Source of the DNA: Rufibacter psychrotolerans
GTDB taxonomy: Bacteria > Bacteroidota > Bacteroidia > Cytophagales > Hymenobacteraceae
Length of the DNA: 64,000 nt
Assembly (NCBI RefSeq): GCF_016924645.1
Contig: NZ_JAFFJV010000002.1
Span: 124,001-188,000 of the forward strand
Direction: 5' to 3'
Below the pieces are notes generated by a model, which ran no database searches, was not told the origin of the DNA, and saw only the letters and a list, made by a program, of their open reading frames with translations. Both the position numbers and the translations under genes were made by a program. This document shows positions 6,973 through 16,194 of the stretch, one piece after another (the stretch's first letter is position 1; the number at the start of each line of letters is the position of its first letter).

Positions 6973-9900
6973 TTGAAAGCAACTCAATTTTTGGAACTGT
7001 ACCGCCAGGACCCCGTGGTGCAAACCGTGGCGCAGCGGCTGCAGTCTCCTGAACCTCACCATATACAACTGAAAGGGCTGGTGGGCAGCCTGGATGCCGT
7101 GGTGGCGTCTGCCCTGCAAACCCTGCAGCCCGGCACCCACCTGTTCATCCTGCACGACCGCGAGGAGGCCGCCTACTTCTACAGCGACCTTTCCAACCTC
7201 CTGGAGAGTGACCAGGAAGTGATGCTCTTCCCCAGCTCGTACAAGCGGGCGTACCAGTTTGACCACACCGAGAACGCCAACATTCTGCTGCGCGCCGAGG
7301 TACTCAACCGCCTCAACGACCGCGCCGGCGCCGGGGCCTTCATTGTCACCTACCCCGAGGCGCTCACCGAGAAAGTGATCAACAAAAAGTCACTGGTGGC
7401 CAACACGCTGGGCGCCAAGGTGGGCGAAAAGCTGGACGTGGCCTTTCTCTCTGAGATGCTCACCAGCTATGACTTTGAGCGCACCGATTTTGTCTACGAG
7501 GCCGGTCAGTTTGCCGTGCGCGGAGGCATCATTGACGTGTTCTCCTACGCCAACGAGCTGCCCTACCGCCTGGAGTTGTTCGGCGACGAGATTGAAAGCA
7601 TCCGGACGTTTGACCCCAACACGCAGCTCTCAGTGGAGCAGAAAAAGCAGATTTCCATCATCCCCAACGTGCAGACCAAACTGCTGCAGGAAACCCGCGA
7701 GTCGTTTCTGGACTTTATTCCTGAAAACAGCACCGTTTGGGTAAAGGACTACCGGCACACCGTGGAAGTGGTGAGTGAGTCTTACGAGAAAGCCGAGCAA
7801 AGCTTCCAGGAAATGCTGGAGGCCAGCGCCGGCGTGCAGATCGTGTCCAAGCCCGAGGATTTGTTTGAAAGCGGCAAGGGCTTTAAGAAACGGCTGGAGG
7901 CGTTCACGCTTATTGAGTTTGGCAAACGGTTCAACTTCAAGAACGCTGAGGTGGTGCAGTTCCAGGCGCATCCGCAGCCCTCGTTCAACAAGGATTTCCA
8001 GCGGCTGGTGAGCAACCTGCACGAAAACCAAAGCAAGGGCTACGTGAACGTGATCGCCGCCGAGTCGCCGCGCCAGGCCGACCGCCTCACCACCATCTTT
8101 GACGAGCTGGACCATGACGTGCGGTTCCACCACTTAATGCTGGCCCTGCGCGAGGGTTTCGTGGATGATCTGGTGAAACTGGTGTGCTACACCGACCACC
8201 AGCTGTTTGAGCGTTTCTACAAGCACAAGACCCGCGAGGGCTACTCCAAGTCCAAAGCCATCACCCTCAAGGAACTGCGCACCCTCAAACCCGGCGACTA
8301 CGTCACGCACATGGACTACGGCATCGGGCGTTTTGCGGGGCTGGAGAAAGTGGAAGTGGGCGGCCGTCTGCAGGAAGCGATCAGACTGGTGTACCGTGAC
8401 GATGATTTGCTGTACGTGAGCATCCACTCGCTGCACAAGATCAGCAAGTACACCGGCAAGGAAGGCACGCCGCCCACCATGAGCAAACTGGGTTCGCAGG
8501 AGTGGGAGAACAAGAAAAAGCGCGTCAAGAGCAAGGTCAAAGACATTGCCTCCGAGCTTATCTCTTTGTACGCCAAACGCAAGCAGGCACCCGGGTACGC
8601 TTTCTCCCGCGACGGTTTCCTGCAGGCCGAGCTGGAGTCGTCGTTCATTTACGAAGATACCCCAGACCAGGGCAAAGCCACCGAGGACGTGAAAAACGAC
8701 ATGGAGCAGCCCCACCCCATGGACCGGCTGGTCTGCGGCGACGTGGGCTTCGGGAAAACCGAGGTGGCCATTCGGGCGGCCTTTAAAGCGGCCTGTGACG
8801 GCAAGCAGGTGGCCGTGCTGGTGCCCACCACCATTCTGGCCATGCAGCACTATAAAACCTTCCGGAGCCGCCTGGAGAACTTCCCGGTAAACGTGGAGTA
8901 CATCAACCGCTTCAAGACCACCAAGCAGATCAAAGAAACCCTGGCCCGCGTGGCCGAGGGCAAAACCGATATTCTCATAGGCACGCACCGCCTGGTGAGC
9001 AAAGACGTGAAGTTCAAGAACCTGGGACTCCTGATTATTGACGAGGAACAGAAATTCGGCGTAAAAACGAAAGACCGGCTTAAGGAGATGAAGGTGAACG
9101 TAGACACGCTCACGCTCACCGCCACACCTATTCCGCGCACGCTGCACTTCTCCCTCATGGGGGCCCGTGACCTCTCGGTGATTGCCACGCCGCCACCCAA
9201 CCGCCAACCGGTGCAGACCGAACTGCACGTGTTTGACGATGCCCTCATCCGGGATGCCGTGGCCTTTGAGCTCAAGCGCAAGGGGCAGGTGTTCTTTGTG
9301 CACAACCGCATCTCAGACATTGAGGAAATGGCCAACCTCATCCTCAAGCTGGTGCCCGATGCCAAGGTGACCTACGCCCACGGCCAGATGGACCCTGAGG
9401 AGCTGGAGAAACGCATGATGCGCTTCGTGGAGGGCGAGTATGACGTGCTGGTGAGCACCAACATCATTGAAAGCGGGCTGGACATTCCTAACGCCAACAC
9501 CATCATCATCAACCGGGCGCACATGTTTGGCCTGAGTGACCTGCACCAGATGCGCGGGCGCGTGGGCCGGTCTAACAAGAAAGCCTACTGCTATTTATTG
9601 ACACCGCCGGTATCTGGCCTGCCGTCTGATGCCCGCAAGCGCCTGAGCACCCTGGAGGAATTCTCTGACCTGGGCGAGGGCTTCAAGATTGCCATGCGCG
9701 ACCTGGACATCCGCGGGGCCGGTAACATGCTGGGCGGCGAGCAGAGCGGGTTCATCAACGACCTGGGCTTTGAGGCCTACCACCAGATCCTGGACGAGGC
9801 CGTGCAGGAACTCAAGGAAACCGAGTTCCGCGACCTGTTTTTCAAAGACCTGGAGCTGGAGAAAGTAGTAGAGCCCGTGCGCGAGTGCTCCGTGGAAACC

Positions 9901-10329
9901 GATCTGGAAATCCTCATCCCCGACACGTACATCAGCAACATCTCTGAGCGCCTGCAGATGTACAGCAAGCTGGACAGCGTCAAAGACCTGGAAAGCCTGG
10001 AGAAACTGGTGGCGGGCATGGTAGATCGGTTCGGGCCGTTGCCGCCCGAGGTGCAGCAGTTGGTGGCCATTGTGAAGATGCGCTGGGAGGCTTGTCACCT
10101 GGGCTTTGAGAAGCTCACGCTCAAGAAAGACACGCTCAGGGGCTACATCCCCAGCCAGAACAATGATGCCTTCTTCCAGTCTGAAACCTTTAGCCGTATT
10201 TTGCAGTACGTGCAGCAGCACTCCCGCCGGTCCAGGCTCAAGGAAGCCAAAGACAAGCTGATAGTAGTGGTAGAGGATGTTTCCACGCTGGATGCGGCCA
10301 AAGACATCTTTGAGCAGTTGCAGGCGTAG
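6973..10329 (+). CDS. mfd: Transcription-repair coupling factor Mfd
   Basis: A 1,118-residue protein. Mfd removes RNA polymerase stalled at DNA lesions and recruits UvrA. The order is UvrB-like N-terminal region, RNAP-interaction (CarD-like) domain around residues 430-510 (KPGDYVTHMDYGIGRFAGL), RecG-like translocase with Walker A GDVGFGKTE from G589, DEEQKFG box II, LTATPIPRTL, and a C-terminal TRCF domain. The start is TTG at 6973; no upstream in-frame ATG is available. All helicase motifs are intact. The gene is flanked by two PAS-signalling loci with no evident functional link. Confidence 0.97.
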   Translation: MKATQFLELYRQDPVVQTVAQRLQSPEPHHIQLKGLVGSLDAVVASALQTLQPGTHLFILHDREEAAYFYSDLSNLLESDQEVMLFPSSYKRAYQFDHTENANILLRAEVLNRLNDRAGAGAFIVTYPEALTEKVINKKSLVANTLGAKVGEKLDVAFLSEMLTSYDFERTDFVYEAGQFAVRGGIIDVFSYANELPYRLELFGDEIESIRTFDPNTQLSVEQKKQISIIPNVQTKLLQETRESFLDFIPENSTVWVKDYRHTVEVVSESYEKAEQSFQEMLEASAGVQIVSKPEDLFESGKGFKKRLEAFTLIEFGKRFNFKNAEVVQFQAHPQPSFNKDFQRLVSNLHENQSKGYVNVIAAESPRQADRLTTIFDELDHDVRFHHLMLALREGFVDDLVKLVCYTDHQLFERFYKHKTREGYSKSKAITLKELRTLKPGDYVTHMDYGIGRFAGLEKVEVGGRLQEAIRLVYRDDDLLYVSIHSLHKISKYTGKEGTPPTMSKLGSQEWENKKKRVKSKVKDIASELISLYAKRKQAPGYAFSRDGFLQAELESSFIYEDTPDQGKATEDVKNDMEQPHPMDRLVCGDVGFGKTEVAIRAAFKAACDGKQVAVLVPTTILAMQHYKTFRSRLENFPVNVEYINRFKTTKQIKETLARVAEGKTDILIGTHRLVSKDVKFKNLGLLIIDEEQKFGVKTKDRLKEMKVNVDTLTLTATPIPRTLHFSLMGARDLSVIATPPPNRQPVQTELHVFDDALIRDAVAFELKRKGQVFFVHNRISDIEEMANLILKLVPDAKVTYAHGQMDPEELEKRMMRFVEGEYDVLVSTNIIESGLDIPNANTIIINRAHMFGLSDLHQMRGRVGRSNKKAYCYLLTPPVSGLPSDARKRLSTLEEFSDLGEGFKIAMRDLDIRGAGNMLGGEQSGFINDLGFEAYHQILDEAVQELKETEFRDLFFKDLELEKVVEPVRECSVETDLEILIPDTYISNISERLQMYSKLDSVKDLESLEKLVAGMVDRFGPLPPEVQQLVAIVKMRWEACHLGFEKLTLKKDTLRGYIPSQNNDAFFQSETFSRILQYVQQHSRRSRLKEAKDKLIVVVEDVSTLDAAKDIFEQLQA

Positions 10330-10373
10330 GGCTGTTTCTGCGCAATTTCTGGTAAAACTGCCCAAAAATGCCT
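10328..10373. repeat. Dispersed palindrome family A, degenerate copy 5
   Basis: GGGCTGTTTCTG and CAAAAATGCC flank a poorly paired centre. It starts at the mfd stop codon, in the reverse orientation. Confidence 0.5.
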
Positions 10374-10449
10374 TTCTTGGTGTACCAAGGGCACTTTACC
10401 AGCAGGGTGCCTTACAAAATCATGATTACCTGTCACAGTACCGTTCTGT

Positions 10450-13400
10450 ATGATGTCTCCTCCTGACCCTGTGGCTCCCCTGGAGCTGCAGCTTGTTTTA
10501 CGTGCTCTGCCAGGATCATACCTTATTCTGTCGGCTGACTTTACCATTCTGGAAGCCAGCGATGCCTACCTTGCCTCCACGCTCAAGGACCGTTCCATCA
10601 TTGGCCGGCCTTTGTTTGAGATTTTCCCAGACAACCCAGACGCGCCCGAGGCGGCCGCGGCAACCAACCTGCGGCAGTCCCTGGAGCACGCCCGCACCCA
10701 CAAGGCTCCGCACAAGATGGAGGTGCAGCGCTATGACGTGACCCGGCCCGCGGCCCAGGGCGGCGGCTTTGAGGAAAAGTACTGGCAACCGCTGAACACG
10801 CCCGTCCTGGACCAGACCGGCGAGGTGCTTTACCTCATCCACAGCGTGGTAGACGTCACCGAGGAACAGAAGGAGAAAAACAGCTCAGAGCGGGCCCACA
10901 GCAACCTGCTGGCCATTGTGGAAGCCACCGGCGGGGTTTCCTGGGACTATGACGTGGAAAGCAGGAAATTCTACTGGAGCAAGAACTTTGAGCAGGTGTT
11001 CGGGTACCCAGTCTCAGAGCACGGGGAAGCCCCCAACTCCTGGGACCTGAAAGTACACCCCGATGACTACGAATCCCTCAAGCACAGCATCCGGCTGGTG
11101 ATCCAGCGCAGGGAGAAAGTCTGGACCGGCAGTTACCGCTTCAGGAAAGCCGATGACTCCTACACCCGGGTCATAGACCATGGGTTTATCCTCTATGACC
11201 GCGAGGGAGAACCCGCCCGCATGATGGGCACCATGGTAGACGCCGATTACCAGGAAAGTCAGGCCCGCCAGGCCCAGGAAAACCTGGAGCGGTTTGAGCT
11301 CATCTCCCGGGCCACCAATGACGTGATCTGGGACTGGAACCTCACCAACGACCACATCTGGTGGAACGACGGTTTCAAGACCACCTTCGGCTACAAACAG
11401 GAGGAGATTGAGCATGACGTGAACTCATGGTACGGCCGCATTCACCCAGATGACGCCCAGCGCGTGGTAGACGGCATTCATGCGGTCATAGACGGCGACG
11501 GCACCACCTGGCAGGATGAGTACCGGTTCCGGAAGGCCGACGGCTCCTACGCCGAGATCCTGGACCGCGGCTTTATTGCCCGCGACCCGGCCGGCAAGCC
11601 GCAGCGCATGATTGGGGCCATGCTGGACATTACCGAGCGGAACAAGGCCGCCGCCGCCCTCAAAGCCAGCGCAGACCACGTGCGGGCCTTGCTGGAAGGC
11701 ATTCCTGAGATAGCCTGGGTGGCCCGCGCCGATGGCTTCATCTACTACTACAACAAAGCCTGGTACGCCTACACCGGCAACCTGGGGCCAGACGACGGCT
11801 GGGACAAGGTGGTGCACCCAGAGGACCTGGAACCCACCCTATCCAAATGGGCCTCGGCCCTGGCGTCTGGCCAGAACTACGTGAACGAGGCCCGCCTGAA
11901 GCGCGCCGCAGACGGGCAGTACCGCTGGTTTTCCATGCTGGCCACCCCCATGTACGACGAGGCCGGCGACATCCAGGCCTGGATTGGGGTAGACACTGAC
12001 ATTCAGGAGCAGAAAGACATTCAGCAAACGCTGCGGGAACGGGATGAGTACGTGCAGCGCATGCTGGCGCAGGCCCCGGTGCAGTTTGCCGTACTGAAGG
12101 GCGCCGACTGGATCGCCGACTTTGCCACCCCGCAGTTTAAGCAGCTGGTGGGCGGCCGTGACATTGTGGGCAAACCCTTCAAAGAGGCCCTGCCTGAGCT
12201 GGAGGCACAGGGCTTCTTCAAGATACTGGAGAAAGTGTACGCCACCGGCCAGCTTTACCGGGGCAACGAGCAGCTCGCCCACCTTGACCGGCAAGGGAAC
12301 GGCACCCTGGAACCCGGGTACTTTGACTTTATCTACCAGCCCCTCTTCAGCCAGGACCACTCCGTGGAAGGCGTGATGATCCTAATTGTAGAGGTAACCG
12401 AACGAGTGCTGGCCAAGCAGCAGACTGAAAAGCTTACCGCCGAGCTCCAGGCCTCGCATGACCGCATCACGCAGATCCTGGACGCCCTGCCGCACATGAC
12501 CTTCACCACGCACCCAGACGGGTATGTGGAGTACTACAGCCAGCAATGGTATGACTTTCTGGGCGGCACCCGCGAAACGCTCACCGGCTGGGGATGGGAA
12601 AACTACCTGCACCCAGACGACCTGGAGAATACGCACCTTAGCTGGAAGCACTCGCTGGCCACCGGCCAGGACTTTGTGATAGAAAACCGCTGGCGCGCCC
12701 AGGAAGACCAGGAGTACCGCTGGTTCCTGGTGCGGGGCGTACCCGTGCGCGATGCCCAGGGCAACATCCTCATGTGGGTGGGCTCCCATACTGACATCCA
12801 TGACCAGAAGCAAACCCAACTGGCCTTGCAGGAGAGCATCCGACACTTCCGGTTCCTGGCAGAGAGCATGCCGCAGCTGGTCTGGACCACCGATGCCCAG
12901 GGCTTCCATGACTACTTCAACCAACGCTGGGTAGACTTTACCGGGTATGACCTGGAAACCAGCAAGGGCCCTACCATGTGGAACAAACTCCTGCACCCAG
13001 ATGACCAGGAGCGCGCCGCCGCCCGCTGGCACCACTCCCTTACCACTGGGGTACCCTATGAGATAGAATACCGCTTCAAACGGGGCTCTGACGGAAGCTG
13101 GCGCTGGTTTCTGGCCCGCGCCCTCCCGCTGCGCGACCAGGAAGGCAAGATCATCAAGTGGTTTGGCACCTGCACCGACATTGAGGACCAGAAGCAGAAC
13201 GAAGCCCTCATGGAGCAAACCAACCGGGAGCTGCGCAGCATCAACGAAGACCTGGACAGCTTTGTCTACACGGCCTCGCATGACCTCAAGCTGCCCATCA
13301 TTAACATGGCGGGCATCTTCCAGGAGCTCACCAAGAGCGCCACGTTCCATGACCCCGATGCCGAGCTGCTGATCTCTATGTTCAACAAGTCGCTCAAACA

Positions 13401-13923
13401 GATCAACGCCACCATCTCAGACCTGGCCGAGATTGTGAAGGTGCAGAAGGAGATTGACGCCCACCTGGAGGAAGCTGCTTTTGCAGACCTGGTGGAGGAG
13501 GTGAAGTTCAGCATCCAAGACCTGATCCAGAGCTCGGGTGCTACCATCACCTGTGACTTTGCGCAGGCCCCCACCCTGCTGTACTCGCGCGTGAACCTCA
13601 AGAGCATTCTGTACAACCTCATCAGCAACGCCGTGAAATACCGTTCGCCAGACCGGCCGCCGGAGGTACACCTGCGCACTTACCCGCAGCAGGAGCACAC
13701 AGTGTTTGTGGTGCGGGACAACGGCATGGGCATGGACTTGGAGAAACACGGGGCCAAGATGTTCCAGATGTTCAAGCGGTTCCACAACCACGTAGACGGC
13801 TCTGGGCTGGGGCTTTACATCCTTAACCGCATTGTGCAGAAGAACGGCGGCCGCATTGAGGTAGACAGCCAGATAAACGAAGGCACCACCTTCACCATTT
13901 ATTTTAAAAATAACGTTCAGTAG
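10450..13923 (+). CDS. Multi-PAS sensor histidine kinase (seven PAS domains)
   Basis: A 1,157-residue soluble kinase with no TM segment. Seven PAS/PAC units lie roughly at residues 15-140, 150-265, 275-395, 402-525, 530-655, 660-785 and 790-915. They are followed by a HisKA dimerisation helix with the phospho-acceptor H944 in YTASHDLKLPI, and a HATPase with N-box NLISNAVKY, G1 DNGMGMD and G2 GSGLGLYI. PAS2, 3, 4, 6 and 7 are PAS_3-like (HPDD motifs), while 1 and 5 form a different pair. The response regulator starts 25 nt after the stop, so the two form a likely two-component pair. The ligands are unknown. Confidence 0.95.
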   Translation: MMSPPDPVAPLELQLVLRALPGSYLILSADFTILEASDAYLASTLKDRSIIGRPLFEIFPDNPDAPEAAAATNLRQSLEHARTHKAPHKMEVQRYDVTRPAAQGGGFEEKYWQPLNTPVLDQTGEVLYLIHSVVDVTEEQKEKNSSERAHSNLLAIVEATGGVSWDYDVESRKFYWSKNFEQVFGYPVSEHGEAPNSWDLKVHPDDYESLKHSIRLVIQRREKVWTGSYRFRKADDSYTRVIDHGFILYDREGEPARMMGTMVDADYQESQARQAQENLERFELISRATNDVIWDWNLTNDHIWWNDGFKTTFGYKQEEIEHDVNSWYGRIHPDDAQRVVDGIHAVIDGDGTTWQDEYRFRKADGSYAEILDRGFIARDPAGKPQRMIGAMLDITERNKAAAALKASADHVRALLEGIPEIAWVARADGFIYYYNKAWYAYTGNLGPDDGWDKVVHPEDLEPTLSKWASALASGQNYVNEARLKRAADGQYRWFSMLATPMYDEAGDIQAWIGVDTDIQEQKDIQQTLRERDEYVQRMLAQAPVQFAVLKGADWIADFATPQFKQLVGGRDIVGKPFKEALPELEAQGFFKILEKVYATGQLYRGNEQLAHLDRQGNGTLEPGYFDFIYQPLFSQDHSVEGVMILIVEVTERVLAKQQTEKLTAELQASHDRITQILDALPHMTFTTHPDGYVEYYSQQWYDFLGGTRETLTGWGWENYLHPDDLENTHLSWKHSLATGQDFVIENRWRAQEDQEYRWFLVRGVPVRDAQGNILMWVGSHTDIHDQKQTQLALQESIRHFRFLAESMPQLVWTTDAQGFHDYFNQRWVDFTGYDLETSKGPTMWNKLLHPDDQERAAARWHHSLTTGVPYEIEYRFKRGSDGSWRWFLARALPLRDQEGKIIKWFGTCTDIEDQKQNEALMEQTNRELRSINEDLDSFVYTASHDLKLPIINMAGIFQELTKSATFHDPDAELLISMFNKSLKQINATISDLAEIVKVQKEIDAHLEEAAFADLVEEVKFSIQDLIQSSGATITCDFAQAPTLLYSRVNLKSILYNLISNAVKYRSPDRPPEVHLRTYPQQEHTVFVVRDNGMGMDLEKHGAKMFQMFKRFHNHVDGSGLGLYILNRIVQKNGGRIEVDSQINEGTTFTIYFKNNVQ

Positions 13924-13936
13924 CCCACGGGCTTTC

Positions 13937-13944
13937 TATATTTG
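13937..13944 (+). promoter_or_regulatory. TATATTTG box directly before the response regulator
   Basis: It matches the -7 consensus exactly but ends only 4 nt before the ATG at 13949. If used, the transcript would be nearly leaderless. No clear -33 is present. Chance occurrence is a real possibility. Confidence 0.3.
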
Positions 13945-13948
13945 TCCT

Positions 13949-14353
13949 ATGAAAAGGTTGAACTTGATTTTGCTGGTAGACGATGACGAAACCACCAACT
14001 ACCTGAACAAGCGGCTGCTTACCCGCATGAACATTGCCGAGCAAATTGAGGTGGTGACCAACGGAGAAGAAGCCCTTAAGTTCCTGAACAACGCCCTGGC
14101 TCAGAACGCGCCTCTTCCAGACCTCATGTTCCTGGACATTAAGATGCCCGTGATGGATGGCTTTGAGTTCCTGGACCAGTACCATCAGTTGCCGGAGGAA
14201 ACCCAGAAATGCATTGTGGTCATGATGCTCACCTCCTCGGCCAGTTTCTATGACCTGGAGAAACTCAAGAAATACAGCGCGGTGGAACAGCACATCTCCA
14301 AACCCCTGGAGGAAGCCCACGTGCGCGAGATCCTGCAGGAACACTTTCAGTAA
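13949..14353 (+). CDS. Single-domain response regulator (CheY-like)
   Basis: A 134-residue receiver domain with no output module. The acidic triad D11-D13 (LVDDDE), phospho-acceptor D63 (FLDIKMPVMDGFEF), a switch Ser/Thr after MLTSSAS and the conserved lysine in ISKPLEE are all present. It lies 25 nt after the seven-PAS kinase and probably receives its phosphoryl group. It could act through protein-protein contact or as a shuttle to a phosphotransfer protein elsewhere. A terminator follows at 14374. Confidence 0.93.
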   Translation: MKRLNLILLVDDDETTNYLNKRLLTRMNIAEQIEVVTNGEEALKFLNNALAQNAPLPDLMFLDIKMPVMDGFEFLDQYHQLPEETQKCIVVMMLTSSASFYDLEKLKKYSAVEQHISKPLEEAHVREILQEHFQ

Positions 14354-14373
14354 CCCACTTTACGGCCTCATAG

Positions 14374-14413
14374 AAAAGGGCGGCCCTGTCTCAAGTACAG
14401 GGTCGCCCTTTTT
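14374..14413 (+). terminator. Terminator of the kinase/response-regulator unit
   Basis: Stem AAAAGGGCGGCCCTG (14374-14388) pairs with 14398-14413 with one mismatch and ends in five T. Confidence 0.85.
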
Positions 14414-14466
14414 GTTATTGGCAGGCAAGGGGCTTTCCGTTTTCTGCGGTCTGCGCCATGGCGGGG

Positions 14467-14616
14467 CTACTCGCCTCCGTGCGCTGAGCTGATGGGCGCC
14501 ACTTGCTCCCACGCCTTCACAGGTTGCGCCCCCGTGTGGCGCGCGCCGTACGCAAAACCAGACATCACCAGAAAAAACAGCAGGAAAACTCCCAGCAACG
14601 GTAGATAACGTTTCAT
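14467..14616 (-). CDS. Small single-TM hypothetical protein
   Basis: A 49-residue protein if started at 14616 (MKRYLPLLGVFLLFFLVMSG). The N-terminal basic residues plus a roughly 17-residue hydrophobic segment form a TM helix or signal anchor, followed by a short hydrophilic tail. The longer frame to 14679 adds residues without that logic. No family is recognised. It faces the disordered-protein gene divergently. Confidence 0.5.
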   Translation of the reverse strand: MKRYLPLLGVFLLFFLVMSGFAYGARHTGAQPVKAWEQVAPISSAHGGE

Positions 14617-14682
14617 AAAGCCGAGCTTAAAATTTTGGTCTCCTCCCCTTACTGTTTTCCGCCACAAAGGTTCCGCCAAAAT

Positions 14683-14723
14683 GCCGTTTTTGGCCTGTTT
14701 TTGCCCAAACGCCCCTAAAACGC
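14683..14723. repeat. Dispersed palindrome family A, copy 6
   Basis: GCCGTTTTTGGCCTG on the left and CCCCTAAAACG on the right. It lies in a divergent intergenic region. Confidence 0.75.
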
Positions 14724-14826
14724 CCCCGGGGCAAGGGCTGTGTTAACCCTCTGCCAAGGCACTCGTACATATACCTACTCGCCTCTGTGGCAGAGGCAAA
14801 CATCTTAGAATCTTAAAATTACTACC

Positions 14827-15810
14827 ATGCAGGATAATCAAAGAAATTGGAAATCACCAGACCAAAGCGGTGAGATTGAGAACCACCGGATTGGTCGGGA
14901 ACTGCACCGCAGAGACCAGGAACATCGGCAGTCATCGCACCGGCCGGAAGGCAGTAACTGGGATGGTGTCAACAACTTCCACACGGGCTACAGCAACCAG
15001 AGCCGCAGCCACTTCCCCGAGGACACGCACCAGCGCACCTCCAACGCCGACCGTGGTGCCAGCCTGAGCAAGCATTACGGCGAGCGCGAGTACAGCGTGT
15101 ACCGCAACCCCAACAGCCTCAACTACGGCGACGGCCGCGGCAACAGCACCCCGTCTTCCGGCCAGCAGGGCGGCCCGTCACACAGCCACAACAGCAACCA
15201 GCACTTTGCGCCCTACGGCGACGGACGCGGCAATTACTCTGCCCGCCAGGATTCTTACGGGCACGGCCATGACCACATCCACAGTGAAAACAGGATCTCT
15301 GAGCAGCGCCGCCGCGACGACTCCAACGAGAACTACTACCGGGGCGGCTACATGGACTCCAGAGGCGTGCGCGAAGAACTGCCCCGCCCAGACGCCAACC
15401 CCTACAATGAGTACCCCGGCTCCCGCAGCCGCTACAAAGACGATGACTACCGCTACGGCAGCGGCAACCATGACTGGTACCAGGAGCACCGCTACACCGC
15501 CAACGACGGCCGCCGCGTAGACCACGACAAAGGCGACGTGCTGGGCGACATGGGCGAAGGCTTGCGCGAAGCCTGGTACGACATCAAACACGGCGTGCAG
15601 AACATGTTTAACCGGTCAGGCAACCACGGCAACCAGTATGACAATGACCGCGACAACCGCCGGAATGACCAGGACCACCGCCGGAACAATCACGAATACC
15701 GCTCCCGCGATGACCGGGGCTACGAAAGAGGTCCGCGCTGGTCAGACGAGTCAGACACCGGGGATGACTCATTCTTTTACAACCGCGACAACACTCCCCG
15801 GTACTACTAA
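14827..15810 (+). CDS. Large disordered hydrophilic protein (SWFGD-like)
   Basis: A 327-residue protein extremely rich in Arg, Asp, Asn, Ser, Gly, His and Tyr, with almost no hydrophobic core. It has no signal peptide or TM segment. The motif YGDGRGN occurs twice (near residues 99 and 132). One ordered-looking stretch lies near 238-258 (DVLGDMGEGLREAWYDIKHG) and recalls the amphipathic block in Bacteroidota proteins labelled SWFGD. It is probably cytosolic and intrinsically disordered, perhaps stress-related or nucleic-acid-associated; this is inference. A 36-codon TM gene follows 25 nt downstream. The reading frame is clearly coding by codon bias. Confidence 0.75.
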   Translation: MQDNQRNWKSPDQSGEIENHRIGRELHRRDQEHRQSSHRPEGSNWDGVNNFHTGYSNQSRSHFPEDTHQRTSNADRGASLSKHYGEREYSVYRNPNSLNYGDGRGNSTPSSGQQGGPSHSHNSNQHFAPYGDGRGNYSARQDSYGHGHDHIHSENRISEQRRRDDSNENYYRGGYMDSRGVREELPRPDANPYNEYPGSRSRYKDDDYRYGSGNHDWYQEHRYTANDGRRVDHDKGDVLGDMGEGLREAWYDIKHGVQNMFNRSGNHGNQYDNDRDNRRNDQDHRRNNHEYRSRDDRGYERGPRWSDESDTGDDSFFYNRDNTPRYY

Positions 15811-15835
15811 GCAGTAGCCTTTCATTCCCGCAAAG

Positions 15836-15946
15836 ATGAAAGCCCTCATGATTACCATTGCCATCACCAGCGTAGCTATCTCTTACTTGCTCCTCCGGAC
15901 TTTCCCCGAGGACGAGATAGCTGCCGATGGCCTACTGGAGACCTAA
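15836..15946 (+). CDS. Tiny single-TM protein
   Basis: A 36-codon frame: MKALMITIAITSVAISYLLL then an acidic tail FPEDEIAADGLLET. The N-terminal lysine and roughly 18 hydrophobic residues make a plausible membrane anchor. It lies 25 nt after the disordered-protein gene and 20 nt before a strong terminator, which supports it as the last gene of a two-gene unit. The family is unknown. Confidence 0.55.
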   Translation: MKALMITIAITSVAISYLLLRTFPEDEIAADGLLET

Positions 15947-15966
15947 AGACAACATCATAACAGTGC

Positions 15967-16004
15967 AAAGAAGCCGGTGTCCTGAAGACGCCGGCTTCTT
16001 TTTT
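15967..16004 (+). terminator. Terminator after the disordered-protein unit
   Basis: Arms AAAGAAGCCGG (15967-15977) and the complementary CCGGCTTCTTT with a T-run. Confidence 0.85.
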
Positions 16005-16138
16005 GGGGCCGGATTCTCCCCCTCGCTCCTCCCTCAAGTGCGTGGGCGTACTCATAGCTTAACCCCCACCCTGCCGGACACATTATACCTCTTCGGGCTG
16101 CTTACCACCGGAAAAGAAAGCGAAGGAATTATCCCAGG

Positions 16139-16178
16139 GCGTTTTGGCGTTCTCTTCCAGAAAACAGCCCTAAAACGC
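16139..16178. repeat. Dispersed palindrome family A, copy 7
   Basis: GCGTTTTGGCG on the left and AGCCCTAAAACGC on the right. It ends 16 nt before the UDG-family start codon. Confidence 0.75.
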
Positions 16179-16194
16179 TGCTTTATCTTTTTCA

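Noticed and set aside
8134..9303. A 389-codon open frame antisense to mfd.
   Set aside because: It lies entirely within the mfd coding region in a high-GC frame, shows no recognisable domain, and has the His/Val/Leu-rich look of a shadow frame.
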